Assembly: GCF_946151045.1 (NCBI RefSeq)
Contig: NZ_CAMGYY010000002.1
Coordinates: 1 to 64,000, forward strand
DNA length: 64,000 nt
Reading direction: 5' to 3'
From: Mammaliicoccus sp. Marseille-Q6498
GTDB lineage: Bacteria > Bacillota > Bacilli > Staphylococcales > Staphylococcaceae
Shown here one piece after another: positions 56,216 to 64,000 of the stretch. A program made the position numbers and the translations under genes. Under the pieces are notes generated by a model that was given only the letters and a program-made list of their open reading frames with translations, searched no databases and was not told where the DNA came from. Positions within the stretch are counted from its first letter, which is position 1. Each line of letters begins with the position of its first letter.

Positions 56216-56481
56216 GTCGTTAGAATCCGCTAACGGTCACAATTCCGAATAATGGTCGTTAGAACCCGCTAACGGTCAGAATTCCGAATAATGGTCGTTA
56301 GAACTCGCTAACGGTCAGAATTCCGAATAATGGTCGTTAAAACTCGCTAACGGTCAGAATTCCGAATAATGGTCGTTAAAACGCTCTAACGGTCAGAATT
56401 CCGAATAATGGTCGTTAGAATTTCGAAATAAATAAAAAAACTGCCAACAACTTCACTTTAAGTGATTTTGTCGACAGTCTG
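56216..56481 (-). repeat. Composite intergenic repeat, locus E (R3-R1x5)
   Basis: On the minus strand R3 (56481-56434) is followed by five R1 units of the GACC subtype (unit starts on the plus strand at 56231, 56270, 56309, 56348 and 56387, 39 bp apart) and a partial sixth at 56216. R2 is absent. It fills the gap between convergent genes. Confidence 0.92.
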
Positions 56482-56515
56482 AGAGCTGAAACAATTTTGT
56501 TTCAGCTCTATTTTT
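56482..56515. terminator. Terminator overlapping the aldehyde dehydrogenase stop
   Basis: AGAGCTGAAACA (56482-56493) and TGTTTCAGCTCT (56498-56509) pair perfectly over four bases. The stop codon of the minus-strand gene is in the stem. It abuts R3. Confidence 0.85.
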
Positions 56516-57884
56516 TAAACATTGCTCTAACATATTTTCCTTTACCTTTATATGGTGGGAATAATACGCCGGTTTCAAGTTTTGTTGTTTTAAACATAAT
56601 GCTTTTTTTGTTACTGAATAATTCGAATGAGGCTTTTCCGTGATATTTTCCAATTCCTGAATGACCAACGCCACCGAATGGTAAGCTATGATTGCCTACG
56701 TGTAATAAAGTATCATTTATACAACCGCCACCGAATGAAATTCGACTCACGACTTCATCTGTGTGATTTTCATCTTCACTAAATAAGTATAATGATAATG
56801 GTTTTGGTTTGTTTTTAATAAATTGTATAGCATCGCCGAATGATTCGTAAGACATGACAGGAAGGATAGGACCAAATATTTCTTCTTGCATTAATACGTC
56901 ATCAAATTTTATATTATCAACAATTGTTGGTTCTATGTATCGATCACTAATATCTACTGAACCACCATGTACGATATCACCATTTGTATGATTTATTAAT
57001 TCGCTAAGTCTTTCTGTATGGTTTTCATTAACGATTCTACCGAAGTCATCGCTATTTTTAGGGTCATTACTATAGAATTCTTTGATTGTTGATTGAATCG
57101 CTTTAATAAAAGGTTCTTTAATGGATGCATCTATAATGACATAATCTGGTGCAACACAAGTTTGTCCAGCGTTGATAAATTTACCAAAAGCTATTCTTTC
57201 TGCAGCAACTTTAATGTTCGCTGTTCTATCAACGATTGCAGGACTTTTACCGCCTAGTTCAAGTGCAACAGGGATTAACTGTTTACTTGCTTTTTCATAA
57301 ACACTTTGTCCATTTTTAGTAGATCCTGTGAAAAAGACAAAATCAAATGGATGACTTAATAATGTATCGATGACTGTATGGTCACCAGTGACACATGAAA
57401 TGTATGAAGCATCAAATACATTTTCGATTATCTTTTGAATAATTGAACTGACGTTAGGTGTTAATTCGGAAGGTTTAACGATTGCACAATTACCAGCTGC
57501 AATTGCGCCAATTAATGGTTCAATTACGAGTTGGAAAGGATAGTTAAATGGTCCGATTATAAGCACTGTGCCATATGGTTCGTTTACTGTATAACTTTTA
57601 CTAGGAAAGAGATATACAGGTGTATTGACAGTTTTCTTTCCAGCTAAGCCCTTGACATCTTTCAACATCAAAGAGATACTTTTATAAATGTAACCGATTT
57701 CTGTTGCAAAAGATTCAACAGAGTTTTTTCCTAAGTCGTGTTTTAAAGCATCGATTAGTTCGATTTCATAAGTTTTAATTGATTTTTTTAATAATCTTAA
57801 TTGTTTCTTTCTAAATTTAATATCTTTAGTCGTGTCACTATCGAAAAAAGATTGCATATTTTCAAATTGATTGGTTATAGTCAA
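56508..57884 (-). CDS. aldH: Aldehyde dehydrogenase
   Basis: NAD(P)-dependent class 3-type aldehyde dehydrogenase, 458 aa. Motifs: IGPFNYPFQLVIEPLIGAIAAGN, catalytic Glu in PVALELGGKSPAIVD (about 206-220), and nucleophile Cys in FINAGQTCVAPDYV (about 240-253). C-terminal FELFSNKKSIMFK and a short hydrophobic or basic tail recall membrane-associated fatty aldehyde dehydrogenases. Substrate not known. Confidence 0.92.
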   Translation of the reverse strand: MTITNQFENMQSFFDSDTTKDIKFRKKQLRLLKKSIKTYEIELIDALKHDLGKNSVESFATEIGYIYKSISLMLKDVKGLAGKKTVNTPVYLFPSKSYTVNEPYGTVLIIGPFNYPFQLVIEPLIGAIAAGNCAIVKPSELTPNVSSIIQKIIENVFDASYISCVTGDHTVIDTLLSHPFDFVFFTGSTKNGQSVYEKASKQLIPVALELGGKSPAIVDRTANIKVAAERIAFGKFINAGQTCVAPDYVIIDASIKEPFIKAIQSTIKEFYSNDPKNSDDFGRIVNENHTERLSELINHTNGDIVHGGSVDISDRYIEPTIVDNIKFDDVLMQEEIFGPILPVMSYESFGDAIQFIKNKPKPLSLYLFSEDENHTDEVVSRISFGGGCINDTLLHVGNHSLPFGGVGHSGIGKYHGKASFELFSNKKSIMFKTTKLETGVLFPPYKGKGKYVRAMFKK

Positions 57885-58003
57885 GGTTAATATCTCCTTT
57901 ATACTTCTATTGTATATATTTTAACAATAGTTATAATTAAAAGCGAAGTCTTTATTTTTAAATGCAAAAATTTTATAAAATAATAAGAAAAAGGTGACTC
58001 AAT

Positions 58004-58978
58004 ATGAGATTTGGTTTTATAGGTACGAATTGGATAACTGACCGTTTAATTGAAAATGGACAACAAGTAGGTGCATTTGAACCATTTGCTGTATATTCTC
58101 GTACAGAGGATAGAGCAAATTATTTTAAAGAAAAGCACGGACTAACTGAAACTTATACCGATTTAAATGAATTTTGTCAGTCGCCTAATTTTGATGCAAT
58201 TTATATCGCAACACCTAATGCATTTCATTTTGAACAGGCTGAAATAGCTATTAAAAATAAAAAACATGTGTTAATTGAAAAGCCTGCAACAATTAATGCA
58301 GAGCAATTTGAAAAGCTTTCTGTTTTAGCGCATGAATACCATGTTACCGTAATGGAAGCTATGAAATCAACATTATTAACACCATTTGTTCAATATAAAA
58401 ATTCGAAAATAGATATTGGCGAAATAAGATATGCAGATTTTCACTATCATCAATACTCATCAAGATTTGATAATTATAAAAAAGGCATCGTTGAGAATGC
58501 ATTTAAACCAGAACTTGGAAATGGCGCATTAATGGATTTAGGTGTTTACGCAGTTGCACCAGCTATTCATCTATTCGGACTACCAAAAAGCGTTAAAGCA
58601 AATGGTTTCAAGTTGGATACTGGAGCAGATGGACAAGGTAATGCAATATTAAATTATGATACTTTCCAAGTTACGATTAGTTACTCTAAAATATGTGACC
58701 GACCAAGTCCTTCTGAAATTATAGGAGAAGACGGTTATGTTTCAATTAATAAAATCAGTGCACCAACAGTTATAAACGTATTTAATAGAGACAATTCTCT
58801 TAAAGATACTTATAGCGTAGATCATGAACATACAATGAAAGACGAAATAGTAGAATTTATCGATTGTATTAATCAAGAAAAAGTCGAATCATCTATTAAT
58901 TCCCATCAAAGAACAATTGAAACATTAAAAGTTTTAGATGAAATTAGACATCAAATTGGAGTTAAATTTAATGCCTAA
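58004..58978 (+). CDS. Gfo/Idh/MocA family oxidoreductase
   Basis: NAD(P)-dependent oxidoreductase of 324 aa. The Rossmann domain (1-120) starts RFGFIGTNWITDRLIE and has the EKPATIN motif (about 93-99) with the catalytic lysine. The C-terminal alpha/beta domain has GALMDLGVYAVAPAIHLFG. It is likely a sugar, polyol or diol dehydrogenase; the substrate is unknown. AAGGTG precedes the ATG. The 3' end overlaps the next gene by 8 bp. Confidence 0.9.
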   Translation: MRFGFIGTNWITDRLIENGQQVGAFEPFAVYSRTEDRANYFKEKHGLTETYTDLNEFCQSPNFDAIYIATPNAFHFEQAEIAIKNKKHVLIEKPATINAEQFEKLSVLAHEYHVTVMEAMKSTLLTPFVQYKNSKIDIGEIRYADFHYHQYSSRFDNYKKGIVENAFKPELGNGALMDLGVYAVAPAIHLFGLPKSVKANGFKLDTGADGQGNAILNYDTFQVTISYSKICDRPSPSEIIGEDGYVSINKISAPTVINVFNRDNSLKDTYSVDHEHTMKDEIVEFIDCINQEKVESSINSHQRTIETLKVLDEIRHQIGVKFNA

Positions 58979-59273
58979 AAGAACTATTATTATCGTAACT
59001 GTTATTTTAATGATGATAATTGTAATGATAACCGTTATACCTTTTAAACAAGAGCAACCTTCAACGACAAGGGTAGTTGTCGATCATTTTAATCATAAAT
59101 ATGCATTTCCAAACTGTTATAAATATGAAGAAGCATCTAATTACTTAGACGAAGTCACTTTAAAAGACGCACAAGATTTAAAATATAAACCTATTAATAA
59201 ATGTACAGAACAACAAGCAGAACCTAAATATAAATCATTGTTAAAAAGATTGATAGAAAGTACTGAAATATAG
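58971..59273 (+). CDS. Membrane-anchored hypothetical protein, 100 aa
   Basis: Starts MPKRTIIIVTVILMMIIVMI, an N-terminal signal anchor, followed by an extracytoplasmic domain of about 75 aa with two cysteines (FPNCYKYEE and NKCTEQQ) that could form a disulfide. GGAG lies 9 bases upstream within the oxidoreductase gene, and the frames overlap, so the two are translated together. No homologue recognised. Confidence 0.7.
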   Translation: MPKRTIIIVTVILMMIIVMITVIPFKQEQPSTTRVVVDHFNHKYAFPNCYKYEEASNYLDEVTLKDAQDLKYKPINKCTEQQAEPKYKSLLKRLIESTEI

Positions 59274-59315
59274 TTTGGAGTGGAGAGCTGTTTGAGTCAA
59301 AATTCCAGAAAAAAA

Positions 59316-59587
59316 TAACCGATTAAAAACTCGCTTGCCTAGGGTACAGTCTCAGCCTGTAGTCTTCGACTCGTACTACTCCCTCAGGCGTCTCGTTTTT
59401 AATCGTTTTTTTATTTTAACGAGCATTATTCTGAATTCTGCTCCTTACAGAGTTCTAACGAGCATTATTCAGAATTCTACTCCTTACAGGGTTTTAACGA
59501 GCATTATTCGGAATTTTGCTCCTTAGAATGTTACATAAAAAAACTGCCAACAACTTCACTTTGAGTGACTTTGTCGGCAGTTTTTTT
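59316..59587 (-). repeat. Composite intergenic repeat, locus F (R3-R1x3-R2)
   Basis: On the minus strand: R3 (59587-59536), three R1 units of the GAGC/GCTC subtype (plus-strand starts 59417, 59456 and 59495) and R2 (59405-59316) without its TTTATCTACAAAC tail. It lies between convergent genes. R3 doubles as the terminator of the acetyltransferase gene at 59589. Confidence 0.92.
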
Positions 59588-59588
59588 A

Positions 59589-59864
59589 TTATTTTTTCAA
59601 GACATCGTGTGTGCTTTGGTCTTTAGTCATAACATCTTTTACGTAAGGACAAACTGGATCAATGACTTTGCCCTCTGATCTAGCTTTATCAATAACAGTA
59701 TCTACAAGCTTTCTAGCAGTTCCTTTACCTCGTAATGATGGATCTACAAAAGTATGGTCAACGACTAATACTTTCCCATCAGTATCTTGGTAAGTGATTT
59801 CTGCATCAAATTGTTCTTCTGATTCGCCTACATAAAATTTGTTTTTACCTTGTTTAATTTCCAT
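59589..59864 (-). CDS. YjdJ-type GNAT N-acetyltransferase
   Basis: Short acetyltransferase of 91 aa with the compact fold of human GTLF3B/YjdJ: VVDHTFVDPSLRGKGTARKLVDTV is the acetyl-CoA loop and KVIDPVCPYVKDVM the conserved C-terminal segment. I chose ATG 59864 (MEIKQGKNKF), with AAGGATGTG upstream. It is 21 bp from ppaC and probably co-transcribed. Substrate unknown. Confidence 0.85.
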   Translation of the reverse strand: MEIKQGKNKFYVGESEEQFDAEITYQDTDGKVLVVDHTFVDPSLRGKGTARKLVDTVIDKARSEGKVIDPVCPYVKDVMTKDQSTHDVLKK

Positions 59865-59885
59865 TGCAAACACATCCTTCTTAAA

Positions 59886-60812
59886 TTATTTACCTAATAA
59901 TTCATTGATAGGTGGTACAACTTGCTTCTTACGAGAAACAACGCCAGGTAATACAGCAACATTGTTGTTTAATTGTGTATTGAATGCTTGCTCTACAACT
60001 TGTTGATCTTTACCTAAAGCAATTACTGTTGAATCACTATTAAGTATATCAGTGATTACGAATACAAATAAATCATACTGCTCAACTGAGATGATTTTGT
60101 TCATTTCGTTTTCAACGTCTTCTTGAATTTCTAATACTTCATTTAAATCAACAGTATTAACTTGAGCTACGCGTACAATTTTGTCGCCCATGTTGAATGA
60201 TTTTGCATCCATATTAAGTAAGAATTCTGGTGATTTACCTACAACTGATGCACCAGCTTTTAACATTTCTAAACCATATTCATTTAAATCAACATTGGCA
60301 ATCTTAGCTAATGATTCACATGCTTTAATATCTTGTTCAGTACATGTAGGAGATTTAAAAAGTAAAGTATCTGAAATAATAGCAGAAATCATAAGTCCTG
60401 CAATTTCAGGTTTAATTTCAATGTTGTTTTCTTCATACATTTTTTTAAGAATCGTAGTTGTACAACCTACTGGCTCAGCTCTGTAATATAAAGGCGCACT
60501 TGTTTCAAAATTACTAATACGGTGATGATCAACAACCATTGTGATTGTTGCATCTGTAATATCGTCAGCACTTTGTTGGAATTCGTTATGGTCAACAAGA
60601 ATAACTTCTTTATCTTTTAAAGGTGTTTCTAATAATGAAGGTGCCTCAACTTTGAAATAATCTAAAGCATATTGTGTTTCATCTGAAACGTCACCTAATC
60701 TTGCTGCTTGTACATCATTTCCTAATTCTGATTGTAAATCTTGCATTACTAATGCTGATGCTATTGTGTCTGTGTCAGGATTTTTATGTCCAAATATAAA
60801 TGTTTTTGCCAA
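59886..60812 (-). CDS. ppaC: Manganese-dependent inorganic pyrophosphatase
   Basis: Family II pyrophosphatase that drives biosynthesis by hydrolysing pyrophosphate. The 308-aa DHH protein has FGHKNPDTDTIASALV (metal ligands near residues 8-14), VDHNEFQQS, VVDHHRISNF and the C-terminal DHHA2 domain ending SRKKQVVPPINELL. Complete and typical. Confidence 0.96.
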   Translation of the reverse strand: MAKTFIFGHKNPDTDTIASALVMQDLQSELGNDVQAARLGDVSDETQYALDYFKVEAPSLLETPLKDKEVILVDHNEFQQSADDITDATITMVVDHHRISNFETSAPLYYRAEPVGCTTTILKKMYEENNIEIKPEIAGLMISAIISDTLLFKSPTCTEQDIKACESLAKIANVDLNEYGLEMLKAGASVVGKSPEFLLNMDAKSFNMGDKIVRVAQVNTVDLNEVLEIQEDVENEMNKIISVEQYDLFVFVITDILNSDSTVIALGKDQQVVEQAFNTQLNNNVAVLPGVVSRKKQVVPPINELLGK

Positions 60813-60869
60813 TGTAAATTCTCCTTTTTCTTTGATTAATCTATACCTATATTAACATGAAAATTCAGT

Positions 60870-61418
60870 CTATTCTACAACAGCGCCTAGACTATTTTCA
60901 AAATGTGTTAACGCCCAATCGTGTCCAACTTGATTAAAAGATGCTACGCAATTTTTAGGTATAATGATTTTATAATTAAGGTTATAAGCATCTACTGCTG
61001 TATGTAGTACACAAATATCTGTACAAACACCAACGATTTCAACTGTATCTATTTTTCTTTCTCTTAATAGGCTATCTAAGTTCGTTCCGAAAAATGCACT
61101 ATATCTCGTTTTATCAAACCAAAATACATTTTTTTGAGTTTTAATGCCTTCATATTGTGCTTTCAAAGTATTATACAATTCTCTTCCAGCTGTACCAACG
61201 ATGTTATGTGGTGGAAATAATTGAGTTTCTGGATGATATGGGTCATTTTCATGATGATAGTCCATCAAATAAAAAATGTCTTGTTCATTTTTGTTATAAT
61301 CTTCAATTTTATTATGAATATTTTCTTCAATTAATTGTCCCGGTTCACCACAAGTTAAATTGCCATCTTTTGCTACAAAATCATTTGAAAAATCTACTAC
61401 AATTAATGCTTTTTTCAA
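60870..61418 (-). CDS. Isochorismatase-family hydrolase (nicotinamidase-like)
   Basis: Cysteine hydrolase of 182 aa with catalytic Asp in ALIVVDFSNDFVA, Lys in a TRYSAFFGTNLD context and Cys in VEIVGVCTDICVLHTA. This is the layout of nicotinamidase (PncA) in staphylococci. I chose TTG 61418 (MKKALIVVDF), with GGGGGG 7 bases upstream. Nicotinamide recycling to NAD is the likely role. Confidence 0.85.
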   Translation of the reverse strand: MKKALIVVDFSNDFVAKDGNLTCGEPGQLIEENIHNKIEDYNKNEQDIFYLMDYHHENDPYHPETQLFPPHNIVGTAGRELYNTLKAQYEGIKTQKNVFWFDKTRYSAFFGTNLDSLLRERKIDTVEIVGVCTDICVLHTAVDAYNLNYKIIIPKNCVASFNQVGHDWALTHFENSLGAVVE

Positions 61419-61506
61419 AAGAACGCCCCCCAATTGTCTATATTTAAGAATCAGTGTAAGATGTTTATAAAGAAAGTATACGCTAATTTAAGGTGGTTTT
61501 GAAGTT

Positions 61507-62625
61507 ATGACAAGAACGATTAATGTAAAAAACTATGGTGCTAAAGGGAAGAATGGCGTTTTAGATACGATAGGTATTCAACTTGCGTTATTAGAAGCTA
61601 GAAAAGGGCCAGTAACAGTTTATATTCCTAAAGGTGAATATCATTTAATATATGAGTTAGTCATATACGAAAATACAACTTTAATATTACATGACAATGC
61701 AATAATCATTAGAAAAAACCCTACAGCTATGTTGAAAAATGGACATAAGCTAAAAAAATATTATGGCTATGATGGTCATAGTAACATCTCTATCATTGGT
61801 GGCACATTCGATGCTTTCGGTCATACAAACAATTCAAATAATACCATCATGTCTATTGGACACGCTAAAAATATACAAATTCATAATGTAACTTTCAAAA
61901 ATGTAGTAGGTGGGCATGCAATCGATGCATGTGGGTTAGATGGATTTTATGTAAGTGACTGTAAATTTTTAGGGTTTCGTGATGATAGCGGTAAACGATT
62001 ATTTAGTGAAGCCATTCAAATTGATATACAAACAAAAGGTGCGTTCCCTAAATTTGGTGCACCAGACGGAACAATAACGAAAAATGCTGTTATAGAAAAT
62101 TGTTATTTTGGAAATTCTGGAGATAAAAATATGTCTGCATGGAATCGAGGAATAGGTTCACATGCAAGTATGTATGATTGTTTCTATGAAAACATCCATA
62201 TACAAAATAACACTTTTGAAGGATTAGGGGATTATGCTATAACATTACTCAAATCTAAAGCAACAACAGTTACGAATAATACATTCATCGATTGTGAAGG
62301 CGGCATTCGCTATCATGCTGTACCAACTGGAAAATACTCATTAGATATCAATAAAGTTGATAGAGGCGCTCAAGCAGGCTCTACGTTACTTATAGGGCAT
62401 AATACATTTAAAAATATAAAATCTAAACAAAGTATATTAATTAAGAGTTATGAAGATGCGATAAATAAAGATATTTATATATATCATAATCATTTTACAG
62501 ATCAACAATCCGATAAAATACAATTTATCAACACTGCGGATATTTATTTGTTAAATAATATCAATTTATCTCAAATTAAACAGAAGAATGTAGAAGGATT
62601 AAAAGAAATTTCTAAAACAATATAA
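61507..62625 (+). CDS. Right-handed parallel beta-helix protein (pectate lyase-like)
   Basis: A 372-aa protein starting TINVKNYGAKGKNGVLDTIGIQ, the N-terminal motif of the GH28/pectate-lyase_3 superfamily seen in phage tailspikes and polysaccharide depolymerases. Many beta-helix coils follow (NISIIGGTFD, NIQIHNVTFKN, NAVIENCYFGN, NIHIQNNTFEG, ATTVTNNTFID). No signal peptide or anchor, so export is unclear. No phage genes are adjacent. It may cleave a polysaccharide; the catalytic residues were not identified. Confidence 0.8.
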   Translation: MTRTINVKNYGAKGKNGVLDTIGIQLALLEARKGPVTVYIPKGEYHLIYELVIYENTTLILHDNAIIIRKNPTAMLKNGHKLKKYYGYDGHSNISIIGGTFDAFGHTNNSNNTIMSIGHAKNIQIHNVTFKNVVGGHAIDACGLDGFYVSDCKFLGFRDDSGKRLFSEAIQIDIQTKGAFPKFGAPDGTITKNAVIENCYFGNSGDKNMSAWNRGIGSHASMYDCFYENIHIQNNTFEGLGDYAITLLKSKATTVTNNTFIDCEGGIRYHAVPTGKYSLDINKVDRGAQAGSTLLIGHNTFKNIKSKQSILIKSYEDAINKDIYIYHNHFTDQQSDKIQFINTADIYLLNNINLSQIKQKNVEGLKEISKTI

Positions 62626-62633
62626 TAAGGAAA

Positions 62634-62672
62634 AAAGAGAAACGAAGCGTAGGTGCTTCATTTCTCTTTTTT
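62634..62672. terminator. Bidirectional terminator between the beta-helix gene and pheA
   Basis: AAAAGAGAAA and TTTCTCTTTT arms with inner GAAGC/GCTTC pairs (62634-62671), flanked by A and T tracts, between convergent genes. Confidence 0.88.
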
Positions 62673-62676
62673 TATA

Positions 62677-63489
62677 TTAAATATCTTTATTAAAATTACC
62701 TAACACATTTACTTTGAAATCAAGTGTTTTTAAAATTGTGATGACTTTTTGCATTTCTTCATCGTTTGTACTGCGATCAGCTTGAACGAAGAAATGGTAC
62801 ATGCCTAGTTGTGTTTTTAATGGACGTGATTCAATCCATGAAAGGTTGATGTTAAATAATGCAAATGCGTTTAATATGCTCGCTAACAAACCTGGTTTGT
62901 CTTCGGCAGGTGTGATAAGCAATATACTATCAGTTGCATTGATTACAGGTTTACTTTGTGATGATAATATTAAAAATCTTGTCGTGTTATGTGGATAGTC
63001 TTCAATATGTGTTTTGAGTGGCATAACATTTTCGTGACTATCTTCTAATCCGATTGGCGCAATGGCACCTGTATGTTCATCTATTTCATCTAAACTTTGA
63101 ACTGTGCTGTTAGAATAACGATAAGTAAAGTTTTGTTCTTGGATGAATTTTGAAGTTTGATTAATAGCGGGTGCGATAGATACAACTTCTGTTATATCTT
63201 CTAATTTTGTTCCTTTATGTACATATAAAGCAAAGGAAATATCTAAATGTATTTCGTCTATTACGTGAACTTTTTGTTCAGTAAGAGAATCTGCAATGAT
63301 ATTAATCGTACCTTCTATAGAATTTTCAATCGGAGCAATGGCGATACTTTCTTTATCATGCTCTATAGCTTTTACAACTTCATATAAATTTGATTTAGGA
63401 ATATATTCTGTAATGTTTTTTTCGGATTTATAATTTAGCGCAGCCATATGTGAAAACGTTCCTGTTGGCCCAAGGTAATATAACTTCAT
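62677..63489 (-). CDS. pheA: Prephenate dehydratase
   Basis: Converts prephenate to phenylpyruvate, the committed step of phenylalanine synthesis. The 270-aa protein has the catalytic domain (MKLYYLGPTGTFSHMAAL, IAPIENSIEGTIN, HNTTRFLIL) and a C-terminal ACT domain from about 190 (PGLLASILNAFALFNINLSWIESRP) for phenylalanine feedback. I chose ATG 63489, with AAAGGAAG 6 bases upstream. It lies 14 bp behind nos and is co-transcribed with it. Confidence 0.94.
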   Translation of the reverse strand: MKLYYLGPTGTFSHMAALNYKSEKNITEYIPKSNLYEVVKAIEHDKESIAIAPIENSIEGTINIIADSLTEQKVHVIDEIHLDISFALYVHKGTKLEDITEVVSIAPAINQTSKFIQEQNFTYRYSNSTVQSLDEIDEHTGAIAPIGLEDSHENVMPLKTHIEDYPHNTTRFLILSSQSKPVINATDSILLITPAEDKPGLLASILNAFALFNINLSWIESRPLKTQLGMYHFFVQADRSTNDEEMQKVITILKTLDFKVNVLGNFNKDI

Positions 63490-63503
63490 ATGATACTTCC
63501 TTT

Positions 63504-64000
63504 CTAATGAAATGGACACGTATTACTTTTTTTCTTATATAAAAAATTAGGACTTCTAGTTTCGTTATCATAGCCTTTATGATAATTGTGAACGAGTGAA
63601 GGAGACAGTGGGGGTGCTAACCAACTCCATTTACCTGTAACTTTTCTATCAGCCAACGCTTCATTTTCCTCGAATTTCTTAAACTGTTTAGAAGCGGTAT
63701 AGTGATCGATTATAGATACACCAGACTGTTTAAATGAATGGTAAACAGCGTAATTGAATTCAACTAAAGCTCGATCTCTCCAAAAAGTTGTCGTTGTTGA
63801 CGTATCTAAATCAAAAGATTCGGCAATGTCTTTTAGTTTATTGTAGCGATAGTCATCTGTAAAATTTCTAACCCCGATTTCAGTCTCCATATACCAACCG
63901 TTAAATGGCGCAGTATGATAATAAAGGCCACCAATTTCTAAATCCATATTAGAAATAATGGGAACGGCATACCATTTCAAACCAAGTTGCTCTAATTTAG
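63504..64000 (-). CDS. nos: Bacterial nitric oxide synthase oxygenase (C-terminal part)
   Basis: The visible 165 or so residues are the C-terminal half of a bacterial NOS oxygenase: [18 protein letters not shown], the substrate-binding [13 protein letters not shown] with its conserved Glu, and the pterin-side [17 protein letters not shown]. The frame continues past the right edge of the window. Bacterial NOS lacks a reductase domain and makes NO from arginine. A nos-pheA pair is typical of staphylococci. Confidence 0.94.
   Translation of the reverse strand, partial: KLEQLGLKWYAVPIISNMDLEIGGLYYHTAPFNGWYMETEIGVRNFTDDYRYNKLKDIAESFDLDTSTTTTFWRDRALVEFNYAVYHSFKQSGVSIIDHYTASKQFKKFEENEALADRKVTGKWSWLAPPLSPSLVHNYHKGYDNETRSPNFLYKKKSNTCPFH

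Noticed and set aside
56453..56674. 73-codon frame at the end of the aldehyde dehydrogenase gene
   Set aside because: Out-of-frame shadow that runs through a terminator and R3 repeat.
61507..62625. Prophage tailspike remnant
   Set aside because: The beta-helix protein resembles tailspike enzymes, but no phage structural, integrase or attachment sequences are nearby.

Overview
This 64 kb window is chromosomal DNA from a low-GC member of the Staphylococcaceae. The agr quorum-sensing locus with a delta-haemolysin-like peptide, an SdrH-like surface protein, an MroQ-type protease beside groESL, an LPETG-anchored protein and a nos-pheA pair are all staphylococcal. The Tat genes lie directly behind rex, as in Bacillus subtilis and unlike S. 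aureus as I remember it, which points towards the sciuri group (Mammaliicoccus) or a close relative. The species cannot be fixed from the sequence alone.

Layout. 1-600: the 3' end of an rRNA operon (5S gene), then repeat-rich DNA. 0.6-11.6 kb: the minus-strand ilvDBNC-leuABCD-ilvA operon for isoleucine, leucine and valine, preceded by a 29-residue leader peptide, an attenuator and a CodY-like box. 11.8-14.4 kb: tsaE-tsaB-rimI-tsaD (tRNA t6A). 15.8-15.95 kb: a DnaA-box cluster. 16-20 kb: an ABC-F protein, rex with its own operator, tatA and tatC. 20.5-27.7 kb: sucrose-6-phosphate hydrolase, the SdrH-like protein, a two-domain polyphosphate kinase 2, mroQ and groES-groEL with CIRCE. 28-49 kb: accessory and metabolic genes (acetyltransferase, ogt, aminotransferase, ABC exporter, M20 amidohydrolase, gluconate operon gntRKP, transporters, S66 and C45 family hydrolases, surface protein). 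49.5-52.6 kb: agrA-C-D-B (minus) and hld (plus). 52.7-64 kb: lactonase, nitrilase, FetAB-like ABC, aldehyde dehydrogenase, oxidoreductase, ppaC, isochorismatase, beta-helix protein, pheA and the end of nos.

How parts work together. AgrB should process AgrD to an autoinducing peptide with a CMAFL ring. AgrC and AgrA then drive P2 and P3 through direct repeats 21 bp apart. MroQ, 25 kb away, is known in S. aureus to act in the same pathway. The hld gene lacks the long C-rich 3' domain expected of RNAIII and has no terminator before the lactonase gene.

The most striking region is the gene-free stretch at 40.38-40.75 kb. It holds AgrA-like boxes on the same 21-bp register and a TATAAT at the same distance as in P2. 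These are followed by a predicted RNA of about 250 nt with two strong hairpins carrying UUCCCGG loops. I propose it as an Agr-controlled, RNAIII-like regulatory RNA encoded away from agr.

The second unusual theme is a modular intergenic repeat, in the order R3 hairpin - 39-bp tandem units (R1) - 107-bp structured element (R2). It occurs at six places, mostly between convergent genes. At two of them it is flanked by near-identical copies of a transcription terminator, as if it had been inserted into the terminator.
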